A stretch of DNA of 64,000 nt. It comes from Streptomyces olivaceus. Its GTDB lineage: Bacteria > Actinomycetota > Actinomycetes > Streptomycetales > Streptomycetaceae. The stretch's first letter is position 1; the number at the start of each line of letters is the position of its first letter. Positions 7,524 to 16,030 of this stretch are shown here, one piece after another. A program made the position numbers and the translations under genes. Where the stretch lies: contig NZ_JOFH01000023.1 of assembly GCF_000721235.1 (NCBI RefSeq), positions 1-64,000 of the forward strand, in the 5' to 3' direction. The notes under the pieces are model-generated. The model saw only the letters and a list, made by a program, of their open reading frames with translations, was not told the DNA's origin and did no database searches.

Positions 7524-8513
7524 ATGACGCACCTCGGCCGGCTCTACGACCTCCTCGACGACGTCCGCCTGCCGGGCGAGGCGATCCCCTACTCCCAGGT
7601 CAGCTCCTGGGAGCTGCGGTTCCTCTACCTGCTGGGCCGCCATCACCTGACGGGCGGGGACCGGCTGGTCGAACTGGGGTCGGGCGGGGGCGGGTCGACG
7701 TACGCGTTGGCCCTCGGCCTCCGGGAGAGTCCCGTCTTCGACGAGCGGACGGGCCGGCTGCACGCCTACGACTTCTTCCGGATCGGCAAGGGCACGTTCG
7801 CCAGCGAGAAGTTCTTCACCTCGGGCAGCAGGCCGGAGGGCGAGGACTCCTTCCTGGACGACTTCCGCTCCCGGCTGGAGCCGTTCCTGCCGTTCCTGGA
7901 GATACACGCCGGCGACCTGTGGCAGACCTCCGACCCGCTGGACACCGGCCCGGTGGAGTTCCTGCACGTCGACATCGCCAAGACCGCCCGGGTCTTCCGC
8001 TGTGTCACCGAGCGGTTCCTCACCCGGCTGCGGCCCGGCTCGGTCGTGCTGCACCAGGACTTCGCCCGCCCCCGGCTGCCGTGGCTGCACCACAGCACCG
8101 GCGCGCTGCTGCCCTACGTCGAGATCGCCGGTCCGCCGATCCGCTCCACGCTCGCCTTCGAGGTGGTCCGGCCGATCCCCGAGGAGGTGCTGCGGCGGAT
8201 CGCCGAGGACGCCTACACCGTCGACGAGAAGCTGGCGCTGATCAGCGCCGTGCAGGACCGCGTCGACCTGGACCACACCGGCGGCATCCCCTTCAAGCCG
8301 GTCCTGGAGTTCGCCAAGGCCTACGTCGCGCACTACGCGGGCGACCACCGGCGGGCCTGGTCGATCGCGAAGCCGCTGACGTCCGACGCCTATCTGAGCC
8401 GGACCCGCGCCGACCACTTCGCGCAGGTGCGCAGGGCGTACGAGCAGGACCGGGAGCGCGGCGGGGGCGGTTCGCGGCTGGGGCGCCTGGTGAAGAAGGC
8501 CGTGGGCCGCTGA
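7524..8513 (+). CDS. Class I SAM-dependent methyltransferase-fold protein
   Basis: A 329-residue protein with a motif I-like LVELGSGGGGSTYAL near residue 48, an acidic strand-2 residue (YDFFRIG) and FLHVDIAKTARVF near residue 142 where the catalytic-side strand lies, typical of Rossmann methyltransferases. A C-terminal helical extension (residues about 225-329) ends in a basic tail. I prefer ATG 7524 over the upstream GTG 7512 because GAGG at 7514-7517 sits six bases before it. Third gene of the rightward glycan operon; O-methylation of a sugar in the polymer is the natural inference, as methylated galactose is known in Streptomyces wall polymers. The 14-bp hairpin right after the stop ends the operon. 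Confidence 0.7.
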   Translation: MTHLGRLYDLLDDVRLPGEAIPYSQVSSWELRFLYLLGRHHLTGGDRLVELGSGGGGSTYALALGLRESPVFDERTGRLHAYDFFRIGKGTFASEKFFTSGSRPEGEDSFLDDFRSRLEPFLPFLEIHAGDLWQTSDPLDTGPVEFLHVDIAKTARVFRCVTERFLTRLRPGSVVLHQDFARPRLPWLHHSTGALLPYVEIAGPPIRSTLAFEVVRPIPEEVLRRIAEDAYTVDEKLALISAVQDRVDLDHTGGIPFKPVLEFAKAYVAHYAGDHRRAWSIAKPLTSDAYLSRTRADHFAQVRRAYEQDRERGGGGSRLGRLVKKAVGR

Positions 8514-8516
8514 CCC

Positions 8517-8555
8517 CGACGCGCCGGCCCTCCCGGGCAGGGGGCCGGCGCGTCG
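8517..8555. terminator. Bidirectional hairpin between convergent glycan genes
   Basis: A perfect 14-bp stem (CGACGCGCCGGCCC with its complement) and an 11-base loop lie between two convergent stop codons at 8513 and 8559. It can serve both strands; no T-run, as usual in Streptomyces. Confidence 0.8.
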
Positions 8556-8558
8556 GCG

Positions 8559-10892
8559 TCAGGAGCCGAGGATCGCCCTGATGTCGGCGGCGTTGGCCTC
8601 CGTGACCTTCCACAGCTCCCGCTGGCGGCCGTGGACGTCGGCGACCGTCCCGGCGTGGTCGTCCAGGATGCCCAGGGCCCGCTCGGTGAGGACGGCGCCC
8701 AGGTCCTTGTCATGGACGGACACGCCCCATTCGGGGCGCTCGATGTCGGCCAGGAAGTACGCCATCTTCGGGTGCGAGATCAGGCTGACGATCGGCGTGC
8801 CGACACCGAACGGGATCATGCCCGCGTGGCCGCGCATACCGATGACCAGGCGGGTCCTGGCGTACAGGTCGCGGATCTCGTCGTTGTCGAAGTCGTACAT
8901 CGGGACGACCGGCAGCGAGATGCCGTACTCGCGCCGCAGGTCGAAGGCGATCTTCTCGTCGTCGAGCGAGTGGGCCACGCACCGGACCTCGGTGTGCGCC
9001 CCGATGCTCCGCACGGCCTTGGCGATCTCGCCGAGGAAGTGCCCGTAGTCGTGGCCGAAGCGCAGGCCCGCGCGGTCGTAGGCCGCGTTGAGCAGGACGG
9101 TGTCCTCGCGGTCGGCCGGGTCGGTCCAGCCGGGGACCAGTTGCCGGCTGACCGTGGTCGGGCAGGGCTGGAAGCGCACCCTGTCGTGCAGGTGCGCGGG
9201 GAGCATGGCCCGGACCTTGGCGATCGAGCCGTGGTTGCGCAGCCCGAAGAAGGAGGACTTCTCCACCAGCAGGCGCAGGCTCTCCCGGAACCGGCCGGCC
9301 CGGTAGGACTGCCCGTCGAACGCGTTGAAGCCGACCGCGTACACCATGATCGGCACGTCGACGGCGCGCAGGTGCTCGTCGGGGACGTTCCACTGCCAGG
9401 CGCTGTTGCCGTTGGGCATGGTGTCCGGGATGAACAGTCCGCCGCCGCCGATGACCAGGCCGCGCCGGGCGTTGACCCGGGCCACGGCCGCCCGGTCGAA
9501 GTAGCGGTGGGCGTGGACGGAGTGCCAGCGCCGGCTGGTGGTGTCCGCGCCGAAGCCGAGCCGCACGGTCTCCGGCAGCAGCTTGTCGCCGGCGTTGCCC
9601 TGCCGGTCCATGTAGAAGGCGACGTGGGCGAGCTGGTCCTCGGGGGCGCCCAGCTCCTGTGCGGGCACGGTCGCCGCGCGCTGCGCCCACAGGCGGCTGG
9701 AGCGGTGGGTGATGTCGACGGAGAGCCCGGCCGTGGCGTGCCGCAGTGCCTCGGCGTCGTCGCCGCGCACCCAGGCCATCTGGGCGAGCCGGGCGTGGGC
9801 GACGGCGGCCCGGTTGGGGGCGGCGGAGGCCAGCAGCAGCCGGGCCCTGGCCTCCTCGTCGCGCGAGACGCTCATCAGGGCCTGGCCGAGGACCTCGTGC
9901 GGCCACGCCTCGTCGAGCGGGATGCGCACGCCGCTCAGGATGTCGACGGCGTCCTGGTAGTCGCCGGCCGCGATGTGCGCGGCGGCCACCTTGCGGGCGT
10001 ACTCGACGTTGCCGGTGCGCCTGACGTGCGGGGTGCCGAAGTGCACCAGGAGGTCGTGGTGGAGGGCGCCCGGGGAGTCGAGCCAGGCGGCGTGGAACTC
10101 GGCGTCGCTCAGGTCGAACTCGCGCCAGCGGTCCTCGGCCAGGGCGTACCCGGCCTCGCCGCCCTGCCAGGGCTTGTGCCGCCCGGTGAAGTGCAGGATC
10201 GCGGTGTCGTCGGGGACCGGCAGGTCGCCGGACAGGCGCCGTTTGACGAAGTTGTAGCGGGCGTCGAGGCGGACGAAGTCGCCGTCCAGGACGGCGTTCA
10301 GGATGCCCTGGTCGTGCTTGTCCAGCTCGTAGTCGCCGCTGTGCCCGGTGGCGTCGAGCCGGGCGCAGAACGCGTCGGACAGGTACGGCCGCTGGATGAC
10401 GAGGAGCCCCGAGTTGAGCTTGTGCTGCCCGTAGAAGAACTGCGGGACGGCCGCCAGGCCCTCGCGGAGGCGGAGCAGTTCGCCGAGGTCGCCGAGGACG
10501 ACCATGTCGGTGTCGAGGGTGATGACGGTGTCGTACTCGCGGATGCGGAAGACGTCCAGGATGAAATACGCCTTGCGCACCAGGTAGTTGTCCTGGTCGC
10601 CCTTCTTGTACGCGTCGTAGCGCCCGGTGTCGACCCGGCGCAGCACGACGCGCGGGTGCAGGGCGCGGATCCTGGCGATCGAGGCGGGCCGCAGGTCGTC
10701 GTGGAGGACGACGAAGTCCTCGCACACCCCGGGGTTGGACAGGGCGAGGCTGCGCAGCAGGGCGAGGAAGCCGGGGAGGTAGTTCTCGTCGACGTAGGAC
10801 GCGAAGGCGATGCGGCGCTTGCCGGTGAGGTCGTGGGCGGCGGTCACCGGGGCCGGGGACGCGGCGGCCGGTGCCGGGGAGGTCGTCGTCAT
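8559..10892 (-). CDS. GT8 glycosyltransferase fused to polysaccharide pyruvyl transferase
   Basis: A 777-residue bifunctional protein. Residues about 28-290 are a GT8-like retaining glycosyltransferase: IAFASYVDENYLPGF, the metal-binding TLDTDMVVLG, LNSGLLVI, DQGILNAVL and ILHFTGRHKPW. Residues about 310-410 are helical with repeated ALR/ALM units, a TPR-like linker. Residues about 420-777 are a polysaccharide pyruvyl transferase (PS_pyruv_trans): GNAGDKLL, VIGGGGLFIPDT and a late MRGHAGMIPFGVGTPIV. Pyruvyl transferases put a pyruvate ketal on sugar hydroxyls, adding negative charge. The ATG start overlaps the stop of the GT29-like gene upstream (ATGA), so the two are coupled. The frame stays open upstream, but overlap and the low-complexity start favour ATG 10892. 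Confidence 0.82.
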   Translation of the reverse strand: MTTTSPAPAAASPAPVTAAHDLTGKRRIAFASYVDENYLPGFLALLRSLALSNPGVCEDFVVLHDDLRPASIARIRALHPRVVLRRVDTGRYDAYKKGDQDNYLVRKAYFILDVFRIREYDTVITLDTDMVVLGDLGELLRLREGLAAVPQFFYGQHKLNSGLLVIQRPYLSDAFCARLDATGHSGDYELDKHDQGILNAVLDGDFVRLDARYNFVKRRLSGDLPVPDDTAILHFTGRHKPWQGGEAGYALAEDRWREFDLSDAEFHAAWLDSPGALHHDLLVHFGTPHVRRTGNVEYARKVAAAHIAAGDYQDAVDILSGVRIPLDEAWPHEVLGQALMSVSRDEEARARLLLASAAPNRAAVAHARLAQMAWVRGDDAEALRHATAGLSVDITHRSSRLWAQRAATVPAQELGAPEDQLAHVAFYMDRQGNAGDKLLPETVRLGFGADTTSRRWHSVHAHRYFDRAAVARVNARRGLVIGGGGLFIPDTMPNGNSAWQWNVPDEHLRAVDVPIMVYAVGFNAFDGQSYRAGRFRESLRLLVEKSSFFGLRNHGSIAKVRAMLPAHLHDRVRFQPCPTTVSRQLVPGWTDPADREDTVLLNAAYDRAGLRFGHDYGHFLGEIAKAVRSIGAHTEVRCVAHSLDDEKIAFDLRREYGISLPVVPMYDFDNDEIRDLYARTRLVIGMRGHAGMIPFGVGTPIVSLISHPKMAYFLADIERPEWGVSVHDKDLGAVLTERALGILDDHAGTVADVHGRQRELWKVTEANAADIRAILGS

Positions 10893-12343
10893 CGCAGGGA
10901 TATCCTCGTGTCGGTCACGTGCTGGGCCCGCTGCATGACCCATTCCTTCTCGCTGGTGTATTCGTGCACGGACGTGATGGCGAGCTTCATGGCCTCCGGC
11001 ACGCGGTAGGCGCCGCTCTCGTAGAAGTCGAAGCCGATCAGGTCGAGCTTCGGGCTGACGTCCAGGAAGTCCAGCAGGAACAGCATGTTGAAGCCGGTGG
11101 TCGGGATGCCCGACCAGGCGTCGGAGCCGAGCCTGCCGATGTTGCGGACGGGCCAGCGCAGCGACTCGTCGCCGAGGTACTCCTGGGCGCCGGGGACGAG
11201 GCGGTTGCGCAGGGACCACTTCCAGTCGCCGGAGACCCCGCCGAAGACGAGGCGGGTGGAGACCTTCTGGTCCCAGTTGAAGGCGTGCTTGTGGATGGTG
11301 GCGTGGATGTCGGTGCGGCTGCCGGTGTGCTGGGGGTCGATCCGGTACGAGTTGAAGCGCACGACGAGGTCGTAGGCGTCGATCTCGGGGCCCAGGGAAC
11401 CGGCGCCGACCCGGCCGGAGTTGGCGACCAGGCAGACGGACTTGCCGGCGATCCGGTTGCGGAACTCGCCGAGGGAGATCCACCGCACGCCGCCGACGGT
11501 GGGGTCGGCGACGGGGCCGCGCATCCGGTTGCGGCGCTGTTCGGCGTAGAGCGCGAGGACCTCGGTGAGGGCCGGCAGGTCCCGGTCGAGGGGGATGCGC
11601 AGGTCCAGGTACTGGTCGAGCAGTTCCCGCAGGCCGGCGGCGGGCGCCTGGTCCTCGGCCAGGATCAGGAGCGCTCCCACCAGGAGCGGCTCGGCCGCCG
11701 CCCAGTCCCCGGCGTCGTGCGCGGCCAGCCCCTCGGCCCACACGTCGGTGGCCGGGCGGCGGGCGTGGTCCCGGGCGCGCGGGCACTGCCGGGCCAGCAG
11801 GCCGAGCAGCTCGCGCTCCTGCTCCGCCGCGCCGCGCAGACCGGCGACGCGGGAGCGGATGCCGAACCCGTCGGTGTCGGTGAGCGCGAGGTACTTCTCG
11901 TACGCCTCGACTGCCCCGGCCTCGTCGCCGAGCGCCTCGAGGAGCCGGGCGCGCAGCCGCCAGCCGGCGCGGGAGTTCTTCCGCTGGGCGAGGACGGTGT
12001 CGCTGACGACGAGGGCGAGGTTCAGCTCGTCGTCGTAGCCGCACTGGAGCGCCTTGTTGCCCACCGCGAGCAGCGCGTCGAGCAGGTCGCCCGGGATGGC
12101 GGGGGCGGGCGCGGGCGCGCCCTTGACGGCGCGCTTGAGCAGGGCGGTGGCACCGGACGGGGGCGCGGCGGGCTCCTCGGTGCTCCGGGTCCCCCAGACG
12201 ACGAGGAGTTTGCGCAGTTCCTCGGCGAGTTCCACGCGGCGCCGGTCGAGGCTGCCCACCAGCTTGCCGCTGTGCACCGCGCAGGCGCGCAGGCAGGCGG
12301 CCGGCTCACCCCCGCGCTCACGTCTGTTCCGGACCCTCGTCAT
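10889..12343 (-). CDS. GT29-type sialyltransferase-like protein with helical N-terminal region
   Basis: 484 residues. Residues 1-270 are helical and TPR-like. Residues 301-460 carry what looks like the eukaryotic-type GT29 signature: sialylmotif L at 301-350 (VCLVANSGR, GSLGPEIDAYDLVVRFN, then TDIHATIH), sialylmotif S at 413-440 (PTTGFNMLFLL ... LIGFDFY) and an HxxxxE motif VS at H460-E465. In GT29 enzymes L binds the CMP donor, S donor and acceptor, and the VS histidine is catalytic. Together with the CMP-nonulosonate genes this predicts a nonulosonate transferase. No signal or membrane segment is visible, so it should be cytoplasmic. Ribosome site AGGAG lies 5-6 bases before ATG 12343; the stop overlaps the next gene by four bases. 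Confidence 0.75.
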   Translation of the reverse strand: MTRVRNRRERGGEPAACLRACAVHSGKLVGSLDRRRVELAEELRKLLVVWGTRSTEEPAAPPSGATALLKRAVKGAPAPAPAIPGDLLDALLAVGNKALQCGYDDELNLALVVSDTVLAQRKNSRAGWRLRARLLEALGDEAGAVEAYEKYLALTDTDGFGIRSRVAGLRGAAEQERELLGLLARQCPRARDHARRPATDVWAEGLAAHDAGDWAAAEPLLVGALLILAEDQAPAAGLRELLDQYLDLRIPLDRDLPALTEVLALYAEQRRNRMRGPVADPTVGGVRWISLGEFRNRIAGKSVCLVANSGRVGAGSLGPEIDAYDLVVRFNSYRIDPQHTGSRTDIHATIHKHAFNWDQKVSTRLVFGGVSGDWKWSLRNRLVPGAQEYLGDESLRWPVRNIGRLGSDAWSGIPTTGFNMLFLLDFLDVSPKLDLIGFDFYESGAYRVPEAMKLAITSVHEYTSEKEWVMQRAQHVTDTRISLR

Positions 12344-12593
12344 GCCACTCCTGGTCTTCTTTTTCGCGTCTTTTTTACTTCTTCGGCACAGCGGTTTTCC
12401 CGGCTGCGGGGTGGGGGATGTCGGGTGAATTTAGAAAGCAATAGCGACGCACAGGTGAACGGGCCGGGTCCACAGGGCGAATCGTTGCTGCATCGAACAA
12501 TCTCGTGTGTGAATCGGACTGACGTACTGGTTACCGTGCTCCGGTACCTCACAGCGGTGCCACCGCTGCCACACATCCGCCGAGGAGAATTCC
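12344..12593. promoter_or_regulatory. Divergent intergenic region with a perfect 8-bp inverted repeat
   Basis: This gap separates the leftward GT29-like operon from the rightward acyltransferase gene and must hold both promoters. At 12552-12568 CAGCGGTG, one base, CACCGCTG form a perfect dyad about 25 bases before the GTG at 12594, either an operator or a leader hairpin. I cannot pick the promoters confidently. Confidence 0.4.
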
Positions 12594-13763
12594 GTGACCA
12601 GCGCGCCCGTCCGACCGGTGGCCGAGGGGGCGCCCGCGCCGGAATCCGCCCCGGAAGCCCTGGAATCCGCGCCGACGCCCGCGCCGGAATCCGCTCCCCC
12701 GGCGCGCAGGGTGCCCCGGCTGCGCGCCCTGGACGGGCTGCGGCTGCTGGCCGCGCTGATGGTGGCCGCGTACCACTACGGAGGACGCGGCGGCGAGGTC
12801 ACCAAGGCCTGGGGGTCGTCGGCCGAGCTGCAGTTCCCCACGCTCCACACGCTGTTCGCGTACGGCTGCCTGGGCGTGCAGGTGTTCTTCGTGATCAGCG
12901 GCTTCGTCATCTGCATGAGCGGGTGGGGGCGGTCCCTGCGGTCCTTCTTCGCCTCCCGTGCCGCCCGGCTGCTGCCGGCCTACTGGGCCGCGGTGATCCT
13001 GGTGACGCTCGTGTTCGCTCTGCCGTCCGTCGCCTACGCGACGGTGTCGCCGAGCGACGGCCTGGCGAACCTGACCCTGCTGCACGAGTCCACCGGCGCC
13101 GACCGGGTCCTCGGCGTGGACTGGACGCTGTGGGTGGAGATCCGCTTCTACGCCCTCTTCGCCCTCTGCGTCGTCCTGCCGGGCGCCACCCGCCGGCGGG
13201 TGATCCTCTTCTGCGCCTGCTGGACGCTGGCGGCGGTGATCGCCCAGGCGGCGGACGAGCCGCTGCTCGACCTGACCCTGATGCCCGAGTACGCCCCGTA
13301 CTTCATCGGCGGCATCGGCCTGTACCTGGTGCACCGGGACCGGCGGGACGTGTACGCCTGGGGCATCGTCGCCGTGAGCTGGCTGCTCGGGCAGCACGCC
13401 ACCGTGCAGAGCCTGTGGCGCCCCCCGTCCCCGGACGCCTTCGCCAACCGGTCGTCCCTGGGCATCATCCTCGTCGTCACCCTCGGCTTCGCCCTGGTCG
13501 CCGCCATCGCGCTCGGCTGGCTGCACTGGGCGAACTGGCGCTGGCTGACGGTCGCGGGCGCGCTGACCTACCCCTTCTACCTCGTCCACGAGCACCTGGG
13601 CTGGGTCGTCATCGAGGCCCTCCACCAGGACCTGGGCATCCCCTCGTACGCCACCTTCGGGCTGACCGTCGTGGCCATGCTCGTGCTGGCGTGGCTGCTG
13701 AACCGGTACGTCGAGAACACGCTCACCCCCCGGCTGCGGACCGCGCTCTCCAAGCCGCGCTGA
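12594..13763 (+). CDS. Membrane acyltransferase, acyltransferase-3 (OafA/YrhL) family
   Basis: 389 residues. After a 40-residue Pro/Ala/Glu-rich cytoplasmic tail comes a membrane domain with about ten hydrophobic segments. The start of the family domain RLRALDGLRLLAALMVAAYHYG holds the conserved Arg/Asp and the family His; FFVISGFVI and RAARLLPAYW follow, and the end shows FYLVHEHLGW. These proteins move acyl groups, mostly acetyl, onto sugars across the membrane. Within this locus O-acetylation of the wall polymer is the likely job. GGAG at 12584-12587 sits six bases before GTG 12594. It heads a run of rightward genes with two methyltransferases. Confidence 0.85.
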   Translation: MTSAPVRPVAEGAPAPESAPEALESAPTPAPESAPPARRVPRLRALDGLRLLAALMVAAYHYGGRGGEVTKAWGSSAELQFPTLHTLFAYGCLGVQVFFVISGFVICMSGWGRSLRSFFASRAARLLPAYWAAVILVTLVFALPSVAYATVSPSDGLANLTLLHESTGADRVLGVDWTLWVEIRFYALFALCVVLPGATRRRVILFCACWTLAAVIAQAADEPLLDLTLMPEYAPYFIGGIGLYLVHRDRRDVYAWGIVAVSWLLGQHATVQSLWRPPSPDAFANRSSLGIILVVTLGFALVAAIALGWLHWANWRWLTVAGALTYPFYLVHEHLGWVVIEALHQDLGIPSYATFGLTVVAMLVLAWLLNRYVENTLTPRLRTALSKPR

Positions 13764-13773
13764 CCCGGCCGCC

Positions 13774-13839
13774 CCACCACGGACCCCCACAACGGAACGC
13801 TCCACCACAGACGCCCCACCACGGACGCTCTACAACGGA
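13774..13839. repeat. Imperfect tandem repeats in the acyltransferase-methyltransferase spacer
   Basis: CCACCACGGAC or its one-base variant occurs at 13774, 13802 and 13816, and ACAACGGA occurs twice between them. The array fills the spacer upstream of the methyltransferase gene, like the 7459-7509 repeat elsewhere in the locus. Confidence 0.7.
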
Positions 13840-13855
13840 TCGAGGTCCCCGGACG

Positions 13856-14800
13856 ATGAACAGCCGTGCACTTCTCCGCAGTTCGGTCTCCCGGCGGCTG
13901 CTGCGCCCGGTGGCCGACCTGATCGACCAGCGCATCGAACGACAGGTCAGGTCGGCGCTGAAGCGCACGACCGGTGCGGCGGCGGGCGGCGGGGACACCG
14001 AGCGCCTGACCCGCGAGGTCGACCGGCTCAGGCACCGCCTGCTCTCCTTCGAACTGCTCGTCGGCCCGCACGGACGCCGCAACTCCCGCATCCTGGCCGG
14101 CGCCCCGCTGGAGCGGCTCTACGGCGAGGTCGCGGCCCTGGCGGACGACCGCGACGCGGCGGAGCGCAACGTCGCCGCCGCCTACCGCCTGCTGGTCGCC
14201 CTGGAGTCGCTGGGGGTCGGCCGGATCGCGGGCGGCACCATGAACATCTGCGGCAAGCTCGCCACCGTCCCGCTGCTCGACCCGCCGAACGACGACATCC
14301 TGGAGATCGGCACGCTGTACGGCATGTTCTCCGCCGGGCTGCTGCGGATGATGGAGCGCGACGGCCGCTGTCCGGACCTGACGATCGTCGACCCCTTCGC
14401 CGGCATCCAGCTCCAGCCGGGCACCGGCGAGGCCGCCGACCCGACCGGGGCCCCGGTCGACGAGCACGCCGTACGCACCAACCTCGCGCTGGCCGGAGCG
14501 GCCGGCACGGCGGCCCGGATCCGGCGGGGCTACTCCGAGGACCCCGAGACCCGCGCGGCCGTCTCGGACCGGCGCTACGGGGTGATCGTCGTGGACGGCG
14601 ACCACTCGGCAGGCGGCGTCGCGCAGGACCTGCAGTGGGCCGAGGAGATCGCCGCGCCCGGCGCGGTGGTCGTCCTGGACGACTACGGGGACGCGCAGTG
14701 GCCGGGGATCAAGGAGGCCCTGGACGGTCATCTGAAGGGCGAGACCCGCTTCACGTACCTGGGGAAGGCGGCCCACTCGGCGTACCTGCGCGCGTCCTGA
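13856..14800 (+). CDS. Class I SAM-dependent methyltransferase-fold protein
   Basis: 314 residues. An N-terminal basic helical region (1-55) precedes a helical stretch, then a Rossmann methyltransferase with ILEIGTLYGMFSAGL near residue 143 (motif I), TIVDPFAG (acidic strand 2), YGVIVVDGDHSAGGV and VVVLDDYGDAQWPGI near residue 270, the pattern of the Methyltransf_24 group. It probably methylates a sugar of the wall polymer, inferred from context. GAGG at 13842 precedes ATG 13856. The gene lies 92 bases after the acyltransferase and ends before a 9-bp hairpin. Confidence 0.72.
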   Translation: MNSRALLRSSVSRRLLRPVADLIDQRIERQVRSALKRTTGAAAGGGDTERLTREVDRLRHRLLSFELLVGPHGRRNSRILAGAPLERLYGEVAALADDRDAAERNVAAAYRLLVALESLGVGRIAGGTMNICGKLATVPLLDPPNDDILEIGTLYGMFSAGLLRMMERDGRCPDLTIVDPFAGIQLQPGTGEAADPTGAPVDEHAVRTNLALAGAAGTAARIRRGYSEDPETRAAVSDRRYGVIVVDGDHSAGGVAQDLQWAEEIAAPGAVVVLDDYGDAQWPGIKEALDGHLKGETRFTYLGKAAHSAYLRAS

Positions 14801-14853
14801 ACCGTGTACCCGGGCCGTCCCGAACCGTGCCGCCGCGCCGTGCACCGACCGTG

Positions 14854-14876
14854 CGCCGACCGTTCGCCGGTCGGCG
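14854..14876 (+). terminator. Hairpin after the methyltransferase gene
   Basis: CGCCGACCG, loop TTCGC, CGGTCGGCG is a perfect 9-bp stem about 55 bases past the stop at 14800. It probably ends the acyltransferase-methyltransferase unit before the separate promoter region near 14945. Confidence 0.6.
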
Positions 14877-14944
14877 GCGCGGGCGGCTGGGCACTGTGGG
14901 TGACGGCGTTAACCCGTTGAGCGATTTCTGTGATCTTCCGTCCA

Positions 14945-14950
14945 TAAGAT
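14945..14950 (+). promoter_or_regulatory. Candidate -10 box for the 14999 methyltransferase gene
   Basis: TAAGAT matches TANNNT. The nearest TTGAGC (14917-14922) is 22 bases upstream, too far for a standard -35, so this is tentative. The surrounding AT-rich stretch is unusual for the window. Confidence 0.35.
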
Positions 14951-14998
14951 TGTGCGTAAAGGCTGATTCCAGCCTGCCGCGGGTGCATCCTCTTCCCC

Positions 14999-16030
14999 AT
15001 GGCGACTGCTCAAGAGACGCACAAGTACCCCGGTGAGCTGAACGACGTGCCAGGCTGGTTCTGGCCGCTCGACCAGATGCTGTTCTCCTGGTTCCTGGAA
15101 CGCCAGGACCGGCTGGACACGCACGGCGATCTGCTGGAGCTGGGCGCCTACCTGGGCAAGAGCGCGATCCTGCTGGGCGACCGGCTGCGGGACGACGAGC
15201 GGCTCACCGTCTGCGACCTGTTCGGCGCGGAGCCGCCGGACGCGGCCAACCGGGCGGAGGCCGCGCAGTCGTACTCCTCGCTGACCCGGCAGGCCTTCGA
15301 GCGGAACTACCTCTCCTTCCACGACAGCCTGCCGACGATCGTCCAGGCCCCCAGCTCCGCGGTGGTCGACGAGGTCGCACCCGGCTCCTGCCGCTTCGTG
15401 CACGTCGATGCCTCCCACCTGTACGAGCACGTCGAGGGGGACATCGGCGCCGCCGAGAAGCTGCTGGTGCCCGAGGGGATCGTCGTCCTCGACGACTTCC
15501 GCAGCGAGCACACCCCGGGCGTCGCGGTCGCGGCCTGGGAGGCGGTACTCAACCGCGGGCTGCGCCCGGTCTGTCTGAGCAGCCAGAAGCTGTACGGCAC
15601 CTGGGGCGACCCGGAGCCGGTCCAGGAGGAGCTGCTGGCCGCTCTGGGCGAGCGCGAGGACATCGCCGTGACCGTGGAGCAGGCGGCGGGGCACCGGCTG
15701 GTGCGGACCCGCGCCCGGGTCAAACGGCTGTCGCCGGCGCCCTCGCTCCCCGCCTCCCGGCACCCCGCGCCCGCTCCGGAACCCGCGCCGAAGCCCGCGC
15801 CCGCACCGGCGCCCGTTCCGGCGGCGCCCGCGGCGAGCCGTCCGGGCACCGCGGGCACGCCGGGCCGGACCGCGTCCCGGCCGCCGAAGCCGCGCTCGCT
15901 CCCCCGCCGGGTCGCGATCGACCTGCTGCCGCCGGTCGTCACCCGCACGGTGCGCCGGTACCTTGCGGCGCAGCGGGCCAGGGCGGGCGGGGCCGGCAAG
16001 GCGGCGGGGGCCGCTCAGTCGAGGCCGTAG
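14999..16030 (+). CDS. Class I SAM-dependent methyltransferase-fold protein with Pro/Ala-rich linker
   Basis: 343 residues. LLELGAYLGKSAILLGDRL near residue 42 is motif I, LTVCDLFGAEPP the acidic strand, FVHVDASHLYEHV and IVVLDDFRSEHTPG later strands; the DASH and DDF segments match the Methyltransf_24 group and the other methyltransferases here. Residues about 245-300 are a Pro/Ala linker (PAPAPEPAPKPAPAPAP), followed by a basic C-terminal helix. No ribosome site is seen before ATG 14999. It probably belongs to the glycan locus. Its 3' end overlaps the convergent TetR gene by 16 bases. Confidence 0.7.
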   Translation: MATAQETHKYPGELNDVPGWFWPLDQMLFSWFLERQDRLDTHGDLLELGAYLGKSAILLGDRLRDDERLTVCDLFGAEPPDAANRAEAAQSYSSLTRQAFERNYLSFHDSLPTIVQAPSSAVVDEVAPGSCRFVHVDASHLYEHVEGDIGAAEKLLVPEGIVVLDDFRSEHTPGVAVAAWEAVLNRGLRPVCLSSQKLYGTWGDPEPVQEELLAALGEREDIAVTVEQAAGHRLVRTRARVKRLSPAPSLPASRHPAPAPEPAPKPAPAPAPVPAAPAASRPGTAGTPGRTASRPPKPRSLPRRVAIDLLPPVVTRTVRRYLAAQRARAGGAGKAAGAAQSRP

